A stretch of DNA of 64,000 nt, from positions 1 through 64,000 of the forward strand of contig JAIMAI010000002.1 of the NCBI GenBank assembly GCA_023512015.1. Reading direction: 5' to 3'. Origin of the DNA: Acidothermus sp. (GTDB lineage Bacteria > Actinomycetota > Actinomycetes > Acidothermales > Acidothermaceae). The translations under genes and the position numbers were made by a program. Shown in pieces: positions 46,402 to 56,102 of the stretch; positions within the stretch are counted from its first letter, which is position 1; every line of letters begins with the position of its first letter. The notes below the pieces were generated by a model that made no database searches, had not been told where the DNA came from, and worked only from the letters and a program-made list of their open reading frames with translations.

Positions 46402-47462
46402 ACCTCCCAGTCATGCCGCCGATGCAACCCATGCTCGCCCGGCTCGAATCCACCATCCCGCCGGGTATGCAGTACGAGCCGAAATGGGATGGCTTCCGCT
46501 GTCTGGTTTTCCGCGACGGAGACGACATCGTACTGGAGAGCCGAACCAGCCGACCCCTGGCACGTTACTTCCCTGAGATCGTCGAAGGCGTCCGTACCGA
46601 ATTACCCCGCCGTTGCGTTCTCGACGGAGAAATCGTCGTCGTACACGGTGGTCGCGTCGATTTCGACCTGCTCCAACAACGCATCCATCCCGCGGCCTCA
46701 CGTATCCAAACGTTGGCTGCCCGTACGCCGGCTCTTTTCGTCGCTTTCGACCTGCTCGCCCTGGACGACGAAAACCTGCTCGACCGTCCCCTCCGAGACC
46801 GCTTCCGCCGACTCGCCGAAATCCTGGACGGCGGCGGCCCGCGAACCCTGCGTACCCCGGCAACGGACGACGAGGGTGTCGCGCGGTATTGGTTCGACGC
46901 CCTCGAAGGCGCAGGGCTGGACGGCATCGTCGCGAAATCCTTCGATCTGCGCTACCAGCCGGGGAAGCGGGTGATGGTGAAGATCAAGCACGAGAGGACG
47001 GCGGACTGCGTCGTCGCCGGTCTGCGGTGGTACCGCGGCGGAGAAGGCGTCGGCTCGCTCCTCCTCGGTCTGTACGACGACGACGGAATCCTCCACCACG
47101 TCGGGGTCTGCGGGGCGTTCCCCCACGCCAGACGCCGCGAGCTCGCGACCCAGCTCGCCCCACTCATCACCGATCCGAGCAACCACCCGTGGGGCGGAGG
47201 TGTCGGCCGGGTACCGGGAACGCCGAGTCGGTGGAGCGCCGCCAAAAATCTCGACTGGACGCCGCTGCGTCCCGTGCTGGTGTGCGAGGTTGGCTACGAC
47301 TTCATGGACGGCGGCCGGTTCCGCCACACCACCCAGTTCCGGCGCTGGCGCCCGGATCGGGATCCGCGCTCCTGCGACTTCGGCCAACTCCCCCGCCCGC
47401 CCCGCGTCGGGCTGTTCGCCGTCCTCGACACGCCGCCACCGCCTGGTCGCAGCGCCCCGTAG
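46398..47462 (+). CDS. ligC: ATP-dependent DNA ligase LigC
   Basis: 354 residues, ATG overlapping the reductase stop. The adenylation motif I is YEPKWDGFRCLVF with Lys29. RCVLDGEIVVV, FVAFDLLALDDENLLD, GLDGIVAKSFDLRYQPGKRV and MVKIKHERTADCVVAGL follow as motifs III-V, and the OB-fold continues to the end. The size matches mycobacterial LigC, which acts in repair with a stand-alone LigD-type polymerase. That partner lies downstream on the opposite strand at 48631. No Ku gene is in the window. Confidence 0.94.
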   Translation: MNLPVMPPMQPMLARLESTIPPGMQYEPKWDGFRCLVFRDGDDIVLESRTSRPLARYFPEIVEGVRTELPRRCVLDGEIVVVHGGRVDFDLLQQRIHPAASRIQTLAARTPALFVAFDLLALDDENLLDRPLRDRFRRLAEILDGGGPRTLRTPATDDEGVARYWFDALEGAGLDGIVAKSFDLRYQPGKRVMVKIKHERTADCVVAGLRWYRGGEGVGSLLLGLYDDDGILHHVGVCGAFPHARRRELATQLAPLITDPSNHPWGGGVGRVPGTPSRWSAAKNLDWTPLRPVLVCEVGYDFMDGGRFRHTTQFRRWRPDRDPRSCDFGQLPRPPRVGLFAVLDTPPPPGRSAP

Positions 47463-47503
47463 AATCGCGGCGCGAGAAACCCGCCCACACCCAAGGATGA
47501 TCG

Positions 47504-48553
47504 ATGAGTGTCGAGCCGCCCGTTCCCCCGTCCGACCGCGACTGGGTCGTCGTCGGCCTCGACAACGGTGGGACGACGAACAACGCGACCGTGCTCACCG
47601 CGGACGGTCGTTTCCTGGTGGACTGCCTCGTCGAGAGCCCGAGCCGCGTGAGCGAGGGCCCGACCGTAGCCGTGGACGCGCTCGCGGAGGCCATGCGGGC
47701 GGTCCTCGCTCGCACCGGAGTTCCGGAGGATCGGGTGCGGGCGATCGGCTTGGACAGTCCGGGTCCGGCCAGCGCGGACGGCGTCATCTCCGCGGTCGGC
47801 GCGACGAATTTCGGCCATCCCGACTGGCGCGGTTTCGATTTTCGCGGAGAACTGGAGAAACGCACCGGAATTCCGGTCTTCTACCAAAACGACGGCAATG
47901 CCGCCGCCCTGTACGCCCATCACGTCCTGTTCGGAGCCGACGCAGCGGCGCGGTCCTCGGTCGCCGCGATCGTCGGGACCGGATTGGGTGGCGGAGTCGT
48001 CATCGGCGGCGAGGTGGTGAAGGGCGCCGCCGGTATGGCCGGAGAACTCGGCCACGTTCACATCCCGCTCGACGGCCTCCTCGCCGAGGGGCAACCGGTG
48101 CCGCGGTGCAACTGCGGATTCGTCGGTGACGCCGAGAGCATCGCCAGTCTCACCGCAATCGAGAAGAATTTGCTCCCCTACTGGCTCGGCCGATTCCCCG
48201 GACACGAACTCGCTGCTCTTCCGCTCCCCGCCGCCGCGAAAATGGTCCGCGGCCTGGGAGAACGCGGGGATCCGCTCGCGCTGGCCATCTTCCGCCAACA
48301 AGCCCAGGCCATCGGGCGGCTGTTCACCATCCTCGCCAACGTCGTGGACCCGCACGGTTACCTGGTGGGAGGCGGCGTCGTCCAGACGAGCCAAGAATTT
48401 CGGGAATGGTTCCTTTCCGAGGTTCGCACCCACACGACTCTGCGGCCTGAGCAACGCCAGACGGCAACTTTCGCCCTCACCCCCGACCTGGACATGGCCG
48501 GAGCTCGCGGAGCCGCCCTGGCAGCGCGGGCTGCGGTACTCGCCGGCCGCTGA
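47504..48553 (+). CDS. ROK-family sugar kinase or regulator-like protein
   Basis: 349 residues with AAGGA six bases before the ATG. ROK features are VVGLDNGGTTNNATVLTADG (phosphate-1 loop), GLDSPGPASADGVIS, FYQNDGNAAALYAHHVLFGA with the catalytic Asp, AIVGTGLGGGVVIGGEVVKG, GELGHVHIPLDG and a shortened zinc motif CNCGFVGDAES. No DNA-binding N-terminus is present, so it is a kinase rather than a ROK repressor. Glucose or another hexose is the likely substrate. It lies between ligC and the convergent polymerase gene. Confidence 0.88.
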   Translation: MSVEPPVPPSDRDWVVVGLDNGGTTNNATVLTADGRFLVDCLVESPSRVSEGPTVAVDALAEAMRAVLARTGVPEDRVRAIGLDSPGPASADGVISAVGATNFGHPDWRGFDFRGELEKRTGIPVFYQNDGNAAALYAHHVLFGADAAARSSVAAIVGTGLGGGVVIGGEVVKGAAGMAGELGHVHIPLDGLLAEGQPVPRCNCGFVGDAESIASLTAIEKNLLPYWLGRFPGHELAALPLPAAAKMVRGLGERGDPLALAIFRQQAQAIGRLFTILANVVDPHGYLVGGGVVQTSQEFREWFLSEVRTHTTLRPEQRQTATFALTPDLDMAGARGAALAARAAVLAGR

Positions 48554-48601
48554 CCGGCGTACCGCGCCATCGCGGGAGAACGTTCGTCGGCGTCGGCGTC
48601 A

Positions 48602-48614
48602 GCCCCCGCGGGGC
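48602..48614. terminator. Possible small terminator hairpin between convergent genes
   Basis: GCCCC and GGGGC pair around CGC in the 77-bp gap between the ROK gene and the convergent polymerase gene. There is no T-run, so only a weak or factor-assisted terminator is suggested. Confidence 0.3.
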
Positions 48615-48630
48615 AGCGGGTCGTACCGCC

Positions 48631-49659
48631 TCAGCGTGTCGGCGTCCCCTTGCCGGGACGGCGGGCGGCTCGGCTCGGTTGCACCCGACGCGGCTCGCCG
48701 GGCATTTTCGGGAAATTCGGCGGATACGGCGCGTCACCCAACCCACGATCACGCAGGTCGCGTTCCGCCATTTCCAGCAGCGGGGTCAAATCGTGGGCGA
48801 CGTCGTCGATCGACGCGTGCACGTCACCGAGGACGGCGAATCGCGGGGGCATGGTGGCGATGGTGAAATCGCGCGGATCGACATCGTCGAGTTCCTCCCA
48901 GCGAATCGGCGCCGACACGGTGGCGGAGGAATTCGCCCGCACGCTGTAGGCTGCCGCGATCGTGCGGTCTCGCGCGTTCTGATTGAAGTCGATGAAGACC
49001 TTCGCCCCGCGCTGCTCCTTCCACCAGGCGCTGGTGGCGAGCGTCGGGGCGCGGCGTTCGATTTCGCGGGCGAACGCGAGCGCCGCGCGTCGGACATCGA
49101 CGAAATCCCATCGGGGCTGGATACGGACGTAGATGTGGAGCCCGCGGCCACCGGAAGTTTTCGGGTACCCGCGGTAACCGAGCTCGGCGAGGAGTTCGCG
49201 GGCGAGGTGCCCGACCTTCCTCGCTTCCGCGAATCCGGTTCCCGGCTGCGGATCGAGGTCGATGCGCAACTCGTCGGGATGTTCGGGGTCGGCCCGGCGT
49301 GAGGGCCACGGGTGGAAGACGACGGTGCCCAAGTTGACCGCCCAGATCACCTGTGCGAGGTCGGTGACGCACAGTTCCTCGGCGCGGCGTCCCGATGGGA
49401 ACGTCACGACCACAGTCGACACCCACGGTGGGTGCGCCGGCGGAACGCGCTTCTGAAAAATCACCTTCCCGTCGACTCCGTCGGGGAAGCGCTGCAAGGT
49501 ACAGGGCCGCTCGTAGAGCGCACGGACGATGCCCGGGCCGACCGCCACGTAATAGCGGGCAAGGTCCAGCTTGGTGGCCCCACATCCCGGAAAGTAGATC
49601 TTGTCGGGATTACTGAGGCGCACCATTCGGTCCCCGACCTGCAGTTCGATCGCCGTCAT
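48631..49659 (-). CDS. LigD-type primase-polymerase domain protein (PolD-like)
   Basis: 342 residues. The stand-alone LigD polymerase domain begins VRLSNPDKIYFPGCGATKLD. The two-Asp metal site is ELRIDLDPQPGTGF (Asp134, Asp136). KTSGGRGLHIYVRIQP and FIDFNQNARDRTIAAAYSVR supply the nucleotide site and third acid. No ligase or nuclease domain is attached. In mycobacteria the equivalent protein works with LigC in short-patch repair and end joining with dNTP or rNTP insertion. The ROK gene separates it from ligC here. Confidence 0.93.
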   Translation of the reverse strand: MTAIELQVGDRMVRLSNPDKIYFPGCGATKLDLARYYVAVGPGIVRALYERPCTLQRFPDGVDGKVIFQKRVPPAHPPWVSTVVVTFPSGRRAEELCVTDLAQVIWAVNLGTVVFHPWPSRRADPEHPDELRIDLDPQPGTGFAEARKVGHLARELLAELGYRGYPKTSGGRGLHIYVRIQPRWDFVDVRRAALAFAREIERRAPTLATSAWWKEQRGAKVFIDFNQNARDRTIAAAYSVRANSSATVSAPIRWEELDDVDPRDFTIATMPPRFAVLGDVHASIDDVAHDLTPLLEMAERDLRDRGLGDAPYPPNFPKMPGEPRRVQPSRAARRPGKGTPTR

Positions 49660-49739
49660 GTGCCGACGCTACCCCGGATCGGGCGGCGAACCCGCATCGC
49701 CACGAGGGACGCATTAGGGTCGCAGGTGTGGAGAAAGTA

Positions 49740-50141
49740 GTGAAGAGCGAACAGCAGTGGCGGCAGGAGTTGTCGCCCGAGGAGTACGCCGTCCTCCGTG
49801 AGGCAGCGACCGAGCCGCCGTTCAGCGGTGAATACGTGAACACCACGACGGTGGGGGTTTACGTCTGCCGGGCCTGCGGAGCCGAATTGTTCCGCAGCGA
49901 GACGAAATTCGAATCCCATTGCGGATGGCCGTCGTTCTATGCGCCGACGGACGGCGACGCCGTCGAGCTGCTCCCCGACACCAGTCACGGAATGATCCGT
50001 ACCGAAGTGCGGTGCCGCCGTTGTGGTTCGCACCTCGGTCACGTCTTCCACGGCGAGGGCTACCCGACGCCGACCGACGACCGTTACTGCATCAATTCGA
50101 TCGCCCTGCGACTGATCCCGGTTGAGCCGACATCACGGTAG
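49740..50141 (+). CDS. msrB: Peptide-methionine (R)-S-oxide reductase MsrB
   Basis: 133 residues from a GTG at 49740 with GGAG six bases upstream; an in-frame GTG at 49728 would add four residues. The structural zinc Cys pairs are YVCRACGAELF and VRCRRCGSHLGHVF. SHCGWPSFYAP and the catalytic Cys in DDRYCINSIALRL are intact. It repairs oxidised methionine R-isomers in proteins with a thioredoxin-type donor. It overlaps the convergent hemQ gene by 9 bp and diverges from the polymerase gene. Confidence 0.94.
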   Translation: MKSEQQWRQELSPEEYAVLREAATEPPFSGEYVNTTTVGVYVCRACGAELFRSETKFESHCGWPSFYAPTDGDAVELLPDTSHGMIRTEVRCRRCGSHLGHVFHGEGYPTPTDDRYCINSIALRLIPVEPTSR

Positions 50142-50831
50142 GTCGGCCAGGATATCGGCCACCGGCTTACGCGGACCCGTGAAGAACGGAGTCTCCAGGG
50201 CCGTGTGTCGGCGGGCCCGGGCGCCCCTCAGGTGACGCATCATGTCCACCAGCCGGTGGAGTTCGTCCGCCTCGAACGCGAGCAGGAATTCGTAATCTCC
50301 TAAAGCGAAGGCGGAAACCGTATTGGCCAGAACGTCGGGATATTCTCGGCCCATGCGACCATGTTCGGCGAGCATGTCGGCTCGGTCGGCAGCGTCCAGT
50401 AAATACCATTCGTGGTCGCGGTTGTACGGGTAGACGCACAGATATCTCTTCGGGGCCTCCCCGGCGAGGAAAGCCGGGATATGGGCCTTGTTGAATTCCG
50501 CTTCGCGGTGCACGCCGATCGCCGTCCAGGTCGGCCGGCTCACCCGGCCGAGGGCGGTACGCCGCAACCGGTGGTAAGCCTCCTGAAGGTCTTCGGCGTG
50601 CGGTGCGATCCACCACACCAGGAGATCGGCGTCCGGTCGGAAACCCGAGACTTCGTAGACGCCGCGGGTCGTGACGCCTTTGCCCGCGAGTTCGGCGAAG
50701 AGGTCCTCGACCTCCGCGGTGGCCGATTGCCTCACGTCGTCGGCCAACTCCCCCGGACGCACCCCCAAGACGAGATACATCACATAGACGGAGGACGGGG
50801 TCTGTGCAGCATCGACGGTCATGTTTTTCAT
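50133..50831 (-). CDS. hemQ: Coproheme decarboxylase HemQ (ChdC)
   Basis: 232 residues of the chlorite-dismutase-like family; the ATG overlaps the hemG stop as ATGA (a second ATG lies three codons later). Landmarks are YVMYLVLGVRPGELADDV, DLLVWWIAPHAEDLQEAYHR, KRYLCVYPYNRDHEWYLLD (with the probable catalytic Tyr) and FLLAFEADELHRLVDMMRHL. HemQ decarboxylates coproheme to haem b, the last step of the coproporphyrin pathway of Gram-positive bacteria. It ends the hemE-hemG-hemQ run. Confidence 0.94.
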   Translation of the reverse strand: MKNMTVDAAQTPSSVYVMYLVLGVRPGELADDVRQSATAEVEDLFAELAGKGVTTRGVYEVSGFRPDADLLVWWIAPHAEDLQEAYHRLRRTALGRVSRPTWTAIGVHREAEFNKAHIPAFLAGEAPKRYLCVYPYNRDHEWYLLDAADRADMLAEHGRMGREYPDVLANTVSAFALGDYEFLLAFEADELHRLVDMMRHLRGARARRHTALETPFFTGPRKPVADILADLP

Positions 50832-52261
50832 TCTCCCCCCGGCGCTCGCGAGACCGGCTCGTAGGTGTCGAGGAGACCGGCGACCGCGGCCCTAGCGCCC
50901 GCGATGCAGGCGGGGATCCCGACGCCGTCCAGCGCGGCCCCGCAGAGCGCCATACCCCGCGCGCGCGCCGTTTCGCTTCTGATCCGCGCCACTCGGGCGA
51001 GGTGTCCGACGTCGTACTGCGGCAACGCTCCTCCCCACCGAGTGACGTCGACCCCCAGCGGGTGGGCGCGGATGCCGACGAGCGCTGCGAGCTCCGCAAG
51101 TGCTCTGTCGGCGAGCTCGTCGTCGTCCCGCTGCAGGTCCGCGGTATCCCCGAATCGCCCGATCGAGGCGCGGACGACGACCCGTCCCGGAGCTCGCTCG
51201 GCGTACCACGGCCATTTGTTGCTGGAGAAGGTCACCGCCTTGATGAGGCGTTTCTCGACCGCCGGGACCAGAAAGCCGCTCCCCGACGGAAGATTTACCG
51301 CCTCGGCGTCGAAAACCGCGGTGACCACCGCCACACTGGCGTACTCGATGCGGCTCAAATCCGCCGCCAACCGCGGGAATTCCCGATCGAGCATCCGGGC
51401 CGCGGCAGGAGCGGGGACGGCGACCACGACCAGGTCGCCGTCCACGATCTCGGGGGCGCTGGCCGGACCCACCTCGCACCGCCAACCCTGCGCGGCGCGG
51501 CGCACCGCCCGCACGGTGGCGGAGGTGCGGAGCCGGACGCCGTCCGCGCTGAGGCGCCGCACCAGGGCGTCGGCGAGGCGGGCCACCCCGCCGGGGAACC
51601 CCACGAAGACCGGACCCTGCCCCGAAGCGGTCGGGAGTCTCCGGAGGGAACGCATTACCGAGCCGTGTTCGAGGGCGGCTGCGAGCTGGGGTGCGGTGGC
51701 CGGAAGAGAAAGTCGGTCGGCCCGCCCCGCGTACACACCCCCGAGGAGGGGTTCGACGAGCCGGGCCACGACCTCGCGGCCGAGCCGGGGCCGTAGCGCA
51801 GCAGCGACCGAGACGTCGTCCGCCGTTCCCGTGGGGGGAAGCACCAGGTCGAGCGTGGCGCGGGCAACCCCGGCCGGGGAGACCACACCGCTTGCGCGAA
51901 GCGAACGCAGCGAACGAGGCACCCCCATCACGTGGCCCTGGGGAAAGGGGCGCAACCGGCCCCGCGACCACACGCCTGCCGTCGTCGTGGCCGGTTCTAC
52001 CAGCTCTCCGTCGATGCCGAGCGCTGCGGCCAGGGCGAGGGCTTCGGGACGGCGGGCCAAGATGGCCTCGGCGCCGAGGTCGGTCGACACTCCTGCGACC
52101 TCCCCGGCACGCAGCTTTCCCCCGAGCCGCTTCGAGGCTTCGAGGACGGTAACGGAAAGTCCGCGGCAGCTCAATTCGAACGCCGCGGTGAGTCCCGAAA
52201 TCCCCCCACCGATCACTAGCGCCGTTGGGCGAGGCCGCGACACGTCGACCGGCTCAGACAT
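50828..52261 (-). CDS. hemG: Coproporphyrinogen/protoporphyrinogen oxidase HemG (HemY/CgoX type)
   Basis: 477 residues of FAD-dependent oxidase. The dinucleotide fold is [17 protein letters not shown] and [18 protein letters not shown]; the C-terminal FAD motif ends [39 protein letters not shown] is diagnostic for the HemY group. With HemQ next door the preferred substrate should be coproporphyrinogen III (CgoX). It overlaps hemE by 8 bp and hemQ by 4 bp. Confidence 0.94.
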   Translation of the reverse strand: MSEPVDVSRPRPTALVIGGGISGLTAAFELSCRGLSVTVLEASKRLGGKLRAGEVAGVSTDLGAEAILARRPEALALAAALGIDGELVEPATTTAGVWSRGRLRPFPQGHVMGVPRSLRSLRASGVVSPAGVARATLDLVLPPTGTADDVSVAAALRPRLGREVVARLVEPLLGGVYAGRADRLSLPATAPQLAAALEHGSVMRSLRRLPTASGQGPVFVGFPGGVARLADALVRRLSADGVRLRTSATVRAVRRAAQGWRCEVGPASAPEIVDGDLVVVAVPAPAAARMLDREFPRLAADLSRIEYASVAVVTAVFDAEAVNLPSGSGFLVPAVEKRLIKAVTFSSNKWPWYAERAPGRVVVRASIGRFGDTADLQRDDDELADRALAELAALVGIRAHPLGVDVTRWGGALPQYDVGHLARVARIRSETARARGMALCGAALDGVGIPACIAGARAAVAGLLDTYEPVSRAPGGE

Positions 52262-53333
52262 CGACGCGCCTGGAAGTTTCGTGCACGAGATCGACGATCG
52301 CGGCGAGCACGCCCGGGTCGGATTCCGGGAGCACGCCGTGGCCCAAGTTGAAGATGTGGCCGCGCGCCGCCCGTCCCCGCGCCAGCACGTCGAGCACCGC
52401 CGCCCGCACCGCAGGCCAGGAAGCGAACACGATCGCCGGATCGAGATTTCCCTGCACCACAGGCTGTTTGCCGGTCGCCGCCGCGATCCGTGCTACCGCC
52501 GTATCGAGCGGCACCCTCCAGTCGACCCCCACCACGTCGGCGCCCGCCGCAGCGAGATCGGCCAACAGTTCTCCGGTTCCGACCCCGAAATGGATGCGCG
52601 GCACACCAAGGTCGCGGAGCACGGCCGCCGAGTGCGGCAGCACGTAGCGACGGTAGTCGGACGGCGACAACGACCCGGCCCACGAATCGAAGAGCTGCAC
52701 CACGCGGGCGCCCGCCTCGATCTGGGTCAGGAGGAAAGCCCTGGAGAGCGCGCCGAGCTTCTCCGCCAGCTCGTGCCAGGTCGCAGGCTCGCGGTGCATG
52801 AGGGCTTTCGTGCGCACTTGATCCCGCGACGGTCCGCCCTCGACGAGATAGCTGGCGAGAGTGAAAGGGCCGCCCGCGAAACCGATCAACGGGACGTCGC
52901 CGAGCTCGGCGATCAGCCGACGCACCGCCGTCCGCACCGGTTCGAGGGCGTCGATGTCGGGGGGCGGGAGCCGGTCGACGTCCCCCTTCGTGCGGATCGG
53001 ATCGTCGAGCACCGGCCCGATACCGGGGACGATGCGTACCGGAATCCCGGCCGTCGCGAGCGGGACCGTGATGTCGCTGAAGAGAATCGCCGCGTCTACC
53101 CGGTAGCGGTGCACGGGTTGCAGGGTGAGTTCGACCACCAGGTCGCTGGTGAGACATGCCTCGATCATCGGCAGGTCGCCGCGGGCGGCTCGATATTCGG
53201 GAAGCGCCCGCCCGGCCTGCCGCATAAACCAAACGGGGGTGATCTCCGGCCGCTCTCCGCGGCAGGCCTGCAGCAGGGGGCTCGTCGCAGCCGTGGTCGC
53301 CGTCCCGCTCACCCTCTCATCGTCGCACGGCAT
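52254..53333 (-). CDS. hemE: Uroporphyrinogen decarboxylase
   Basis: 359 residues from an ATG with GGAAG six bases upstream; a GTG seven codons later is the alternative. Signatures are [58 protein letters not shown] and [20 protein letters not shown]. It decarboxylates uroporphyrinogen III to coproporphyrinogen III, the substrate of the next enzyme. It heads the three-gene haem unit. Confidence 0.96.
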   Translation of the reverse strand: MPCDDERVSGTATTAATSPLLQACRGERPEITPVWFMRQAGRALPEYRAARGDLPMIEACLTSDLVVELTLQPVHRYRVDAAILFSDITVPLATAGIPVRIVPGIGPVLDDPIRTKGDVDRLPPPDIDALEPVRTAVRRLIAELGDVPLIGFAGGPFTLASYLVEGGPSRDQVRTKALMHREPATWHELAEKLGALSRAFLLTQIEAGARVVQLFDSWAGSLSPSDYRRYVLPHSAAVLRDLGVPRIHFGVGTGELLADLAAAGADVVGVDWRVPLDTAVARIAAATGKQPVVQGNLDPAIVFASWPAVRAAVLDVLARGRAARGHIFNLGHGVLPESDPGVLAAIVDLVHETSRRVDV

Positions 53334-53366
53334 CTCGATCTTCCGTTCCGCGTTCAGGGCGAGCGG

Positions 53367-54230
53367 TCAGGCCGCGAGCATGGGCACGCTCGCCAGGACC
53401 AGCGCCACCCCGACAGCCTGCCCGCGGCGTAGGCGCTCGTGGTCGAGCAGGCGGGCCAGCACGACCGTCACCGCCGGGTAGAGCGAAGCCAGGACGGCGA
53501 CCACGCTGAGCATGCCGCTTCTGCTCGCCACCGCGAACAGCCCGTTGGCCGCCACGTCGAGCCACCCGACGGCCGCGATGACCGCGCCATCCCTCGGCGA
53601 GAAGGAAAAACCCGTCCGGAGAATCGATCGGGGCAGCGACCACGCCGTGGCCAGCCCGGCGACGAGTAACACCCCTGCGATCGCAAGCACGCTGGTGAGG
53701 CGCATGACGAGCAATGTGGCGGTCACGTCGATCCGCGAGCCCTCACGGAGGAAGACGTAGACCGCTCCGAAGCAGACCCCGGCCGCCGCTGCCAGCACGA
53801 CCGGACGACGGCGGTCCGGAATTCGGAATTCCGGTCCGCCTGCCAACATGACCCCGACGACCGCGATGCCGATGCCGGTCAGCTGGGCGGTTCCCGGCCG
53901 TTCGCCCTGGCCCATCCCGTACAACACGGGGACGACGGCCCCTGCACCTGCGATCGGGGCGACGATTCCCATGGTCCCGACGGCGAGGGCTCGGTAGAAG
54001 GCGACCAGACCGATCGCGCCGAGCACCCCGGCGCCGGCAGCCCACGGGAGGTATCGCCCATCCGCTGCGATCGTCCCGCTCGCAGCCGCGACCGGGACCA
54101 GGCTGGCCGCTGCGATCGCGTATGCGAGGCCGACGACGAGAACCGGGGAATGACGGCGGCTGGCCCGACCGCCGAGGTAGTCGGATGCCCCCCACACCAC
54201 GCTGGCGAGGAAGGCGAGGACGGCGGCCAC
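53367..54230 (-). CDS. EamA/DMT-superfamily membrane transporter
   Basis: 287 residues with about ten membrane helices in two repeats: AAVLAFLASVVWGASDYLGG begins repeat 1 and LAAAAGVCFGAVYVFLREGS begins repeat 2. The helices end ASLYPAVTVVLARLLDHERL and VGVALVLASVPMLAA. These are EamA-domain landmarks of metabolite exporters; the substrate cannot be read. The GTG start has no clear ribosome site. It lies 33 bp downstream-facing from hemE and is divergent from the DUF3000 gene. Confidence 0.85.
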   Translation of the reverse strand: MAAVLAFLASVVWGASDYLGGRASRRHSPVLVVGLAYAIAAASLVPVAAASGTIAADGRYLPWAAGAGVLGAIGLVAFYRALAVGTMGIVAPIAGAGAVVPVLYGMGQGERPGTAQLTGIGIAVVGVMLAGGPEFRIPDRRRPVVLAAAAGVCFGAVYVFLREGSRIDVTATLLVMRLTSVLAIAGVLLVAGLATAWSLPRSILRTGFSFSPRDGAVIAAVGWLDVAANGLFAVASRSGMLSVVAVLASLYPAVTVVLARLLDHERLRRGQAVGVALVLASVPMLAA

Positions 54231-54288
54231 GAGCGGATCCCATCAGCTTGTCCGTGCGGCCGCCCCGAGCAGGGGTGGGCCGCGACGC

Positions 54289-54939
54289 GTGACACGAACC
54301 GCGGAGCTACCCTCGGACGGCGTCAATCGGTCCTACGCTGCCAGGGTGGCCACCCGGCAGCGTTCCAGCGAGCCACCCGAATTCGTCGCGGCGGCGTCCG
54401 CCGCGCTGCGCAGCGTCCGTTTGCGCCCGGAGATTCGCCTGACCGAGGCACCGGCCCCGCAGCGCCTGGCCCCGTTCGCGCTCGCGCTGACCGGAGACGT
54501 CGACGTGGGAGAGGCGGAACTCGCGACCGGCCGTTTCGTCGTCCTGCATGACCCGGAAGGTCAGGAGACGTGGCAGGGCGACACCCGAGTCGTGATCTAC
54601 GTGCGGGCGGCGCTGGACCAGGAGATGGCCAACGACCCGTTCCTTCCAGCGGTGGCCTGGACCTGGCTCACCGAAGCACTCGGTCGCCACGTTTCGTCGC
54701 AACCCTTGGCGTTGGGCGGCACGGTGACCAGGGTGATGTCGGAGAGTTTCGGCACGATGGCCGCTCACCCGCCCGTGGCGCACGTCGAGCTGCGGGCTTC
54801 CTGGACGCCGGATCACGACCTCGCCCCCCACGTGGAGGCGTGGGGAGAGGTGCTGGCGTCGGCCGCCGGTCTCCCGCCCCTTCCGCCGGGAGTCGCCGTG
54901 CTCCCCGCGGGCCGGGGCCGGCAGCGGCGACGGCGCTGA
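54289..54939 (+). CDS. DUF3000-family protein
   Basis: 216 residues from a GTG; another GTG at 54346 is possible. The conserved part includes FVAAASAALRSVRLRPEIRL, APFALALTGDV, FVVLHDPEGQETWQGDTRVV, FLPAVAWTWLTEALGRHVSS and VELRASWTPDHDLAPHVEAW. This matches the actinobacterial DUF3000 family, whose function is unknown. No signal or membrane segment. In Streptomyces it also lies near hemE and rnd (from memory). A hairpin terminator follows. Confidence 0.85.
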   Translation: MTRTAELPSDGVNRSYAARVATRQRSSEPPEFVAAASAALRSVRLRPEIRLTEAPAPQRLAPFALALTGDVDVGEAELATGRFVVLHDPEGQETWQGDTRVVIYVRAALDQEMANDPFLPAVAWTWLTEALGRHVSSQPLALGGTVTRVMSESFGTMAAHPPVAHVELRASWTPDHDLAPHVEAWGEVLASAAGLPPLPPGVAVLPAGRGRQRRRR

Positions 54940-54950
54940 GTCGACGGGTC

Positions 54951-54983
54951 TGCCCCGCAGGGCACCGCCCGGTTTGCCGGGCG
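54951..54983. terminator. Two hairpins between convergent DUF3000 and histidine kinase genes
   Basis: TGCCC-CGCA-GGGCA (54951-54964) is followed by the stronger CGCCCGG-TTTG-CCGGGCG (54966-54983). They fill the 56-bp gap between two convergent genes. No T-run is present, so this is probably a bidirectional hairpin terminator of the high-G+C type. Confidence 0.55.
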
Positions 54984-54995
54984 AACGGCTGCGGG

Positions 54996-56102
54996 TCAGG
55001 TAGGCGATAACTGCGGCCTGCCCTGCGGACGCGAGACGAGAGGGCCGGTCGGCGCGCCCCGCGGCATGCGCAGGGTAAGGGTGGTTCCGGCGTTCGGCCA
55101 GGAACGGATTTCCAAGGACCCGCCGGCCAACCGGACCCGCTCTCTCAAGAGCCCGAGGCCGACATGGCGGCCGCGCTCCGGCCGGACCTGCTCGGGGTCG
55201 AACCCCGGCCCGTCGTCGCGGACGACGGCCACCACGCTGCTCTCGTCGACGGTGAGCGAAATCCGGGCGACGTCCACGTCGGCGTGCTTGACGACGTTGA
55301 GCAGCGCCTCTTGGAAGAACCGGTACACCGTCACCGCCGTCACGAGCGGCAGCGGGTACGGCGAGCTCGGCCACTCGATGAGCACCTCGAGGCCGTAGCG
55401 GGTGCGCAGATCGTCGCGGAGCGCGAGCACCGCCTGCGCGAGATCTCCCTCCCGCAGTGCCGGCGGCCGGGTGCGTGCCATGACCGCCCGCACCTGATCC
55501 TCGGCTTCAGCGACGAGATCACGGACGGCGGCCAGCTCGGCCGCGTCGATCGTGGGGGCGGCGAGCCGGGACCGGGCCAACATGAGGGTCTGGGCGACGG
55601 TGTCGTGCAGCTCGGCGGAGAGCTGGCCGCGGGCCGATTCTTCGGCCTCGACCAGGCCGGAGAGCAGTTCGAACATCCCCGCGCTGGTGGTCTCCGCCAT
55701 GTGCCGGTGGCGCTCGGCGACATCGTCGGCGACGCGGATGCGCAGATGCAAGGCCTCCAGTGAACGGGCCAGTTCGAGGAGCTCGGGAATCGCCGTGACG
55801 ATCATGCGGTCCTTGGCGTCGCCGACGAGGGGAGCGTCGGGGTCTTCCATCCGCCGGGTGGCGTTCTCCCGCAACCGACGCACGGCGGTCGCGAATCGAC
55901 GTCCCGCTCGGTGAGCGGCCCAGGTCGCCAGCCCGCAGAGCAGCAGGCCCACACCGAGGATCAACCAGGCCGTTTGATCCAACCGCCCGGCGACCCCCAA
56001 CCCTGCGGCCACCACGACGAGCACCCCGAGAGCGCTGGCGCCGGCAAGGCCACTCGCCCAGATCGCGAGGGGCAGACCCTGTTGGCCGCGGAAGAGCCTC
56101 AC
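54996..56102 (-). CDS. Sensor histidine kinase (NarL/DesK type)
   Basis: 368 residues from a GTG overlapping the upstream stop as GTGA. Two N-terminal membrane helices (GASALGVLVVVAAGLGVAG, AWLILGVGLLLCGLATWAA) with almost no external loop lead to a linker. The dimerisation motif is LSAELHDTVAQTLMLARSRL with the phospho-His. The ATPase domain has FFQEALLNVVKHADVDVARI (N box), VRDDGPGFDPEQ and RHVGLGLLRERVRL. The short loop means the signal is probably sensed in the membrane or through the coupled upstream protein. The LuxR-type regulator at 59695 is the likely partner. Confidence 0.88.
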   Translation of the reverse strand: MRLFRGQQGLPLAIWASGLAGASALGVLVVVAAGLGVAGRLDQTAWLILGVGLLLCGLATWAAHRAGRRFATAVRRLRENATRRMEDPDAPLVGDAKDRMIVTAIPELLELARSLEALHLRIRVADDVAERHRHMAETTSAGMFELLSGLVEAEESARGQLSAELHDTVAQTLMLARSRLAAPTIDAAELAAVRDLVAEAEDQVRAVMARTRPPALREGDLAQAVLALRDDLRTRYGLEVLIEWPSSPYPLPLVTAVTVYRFFQEALLNVVKHADVDVARISLTVDESSVVAVVRDDGPGFDPEQVRPERGRHVGLGLLRERVRLAGGSLEIRSWPNAGTTLTLRMPRGAPTGPLVSRPQGRPQLSPT

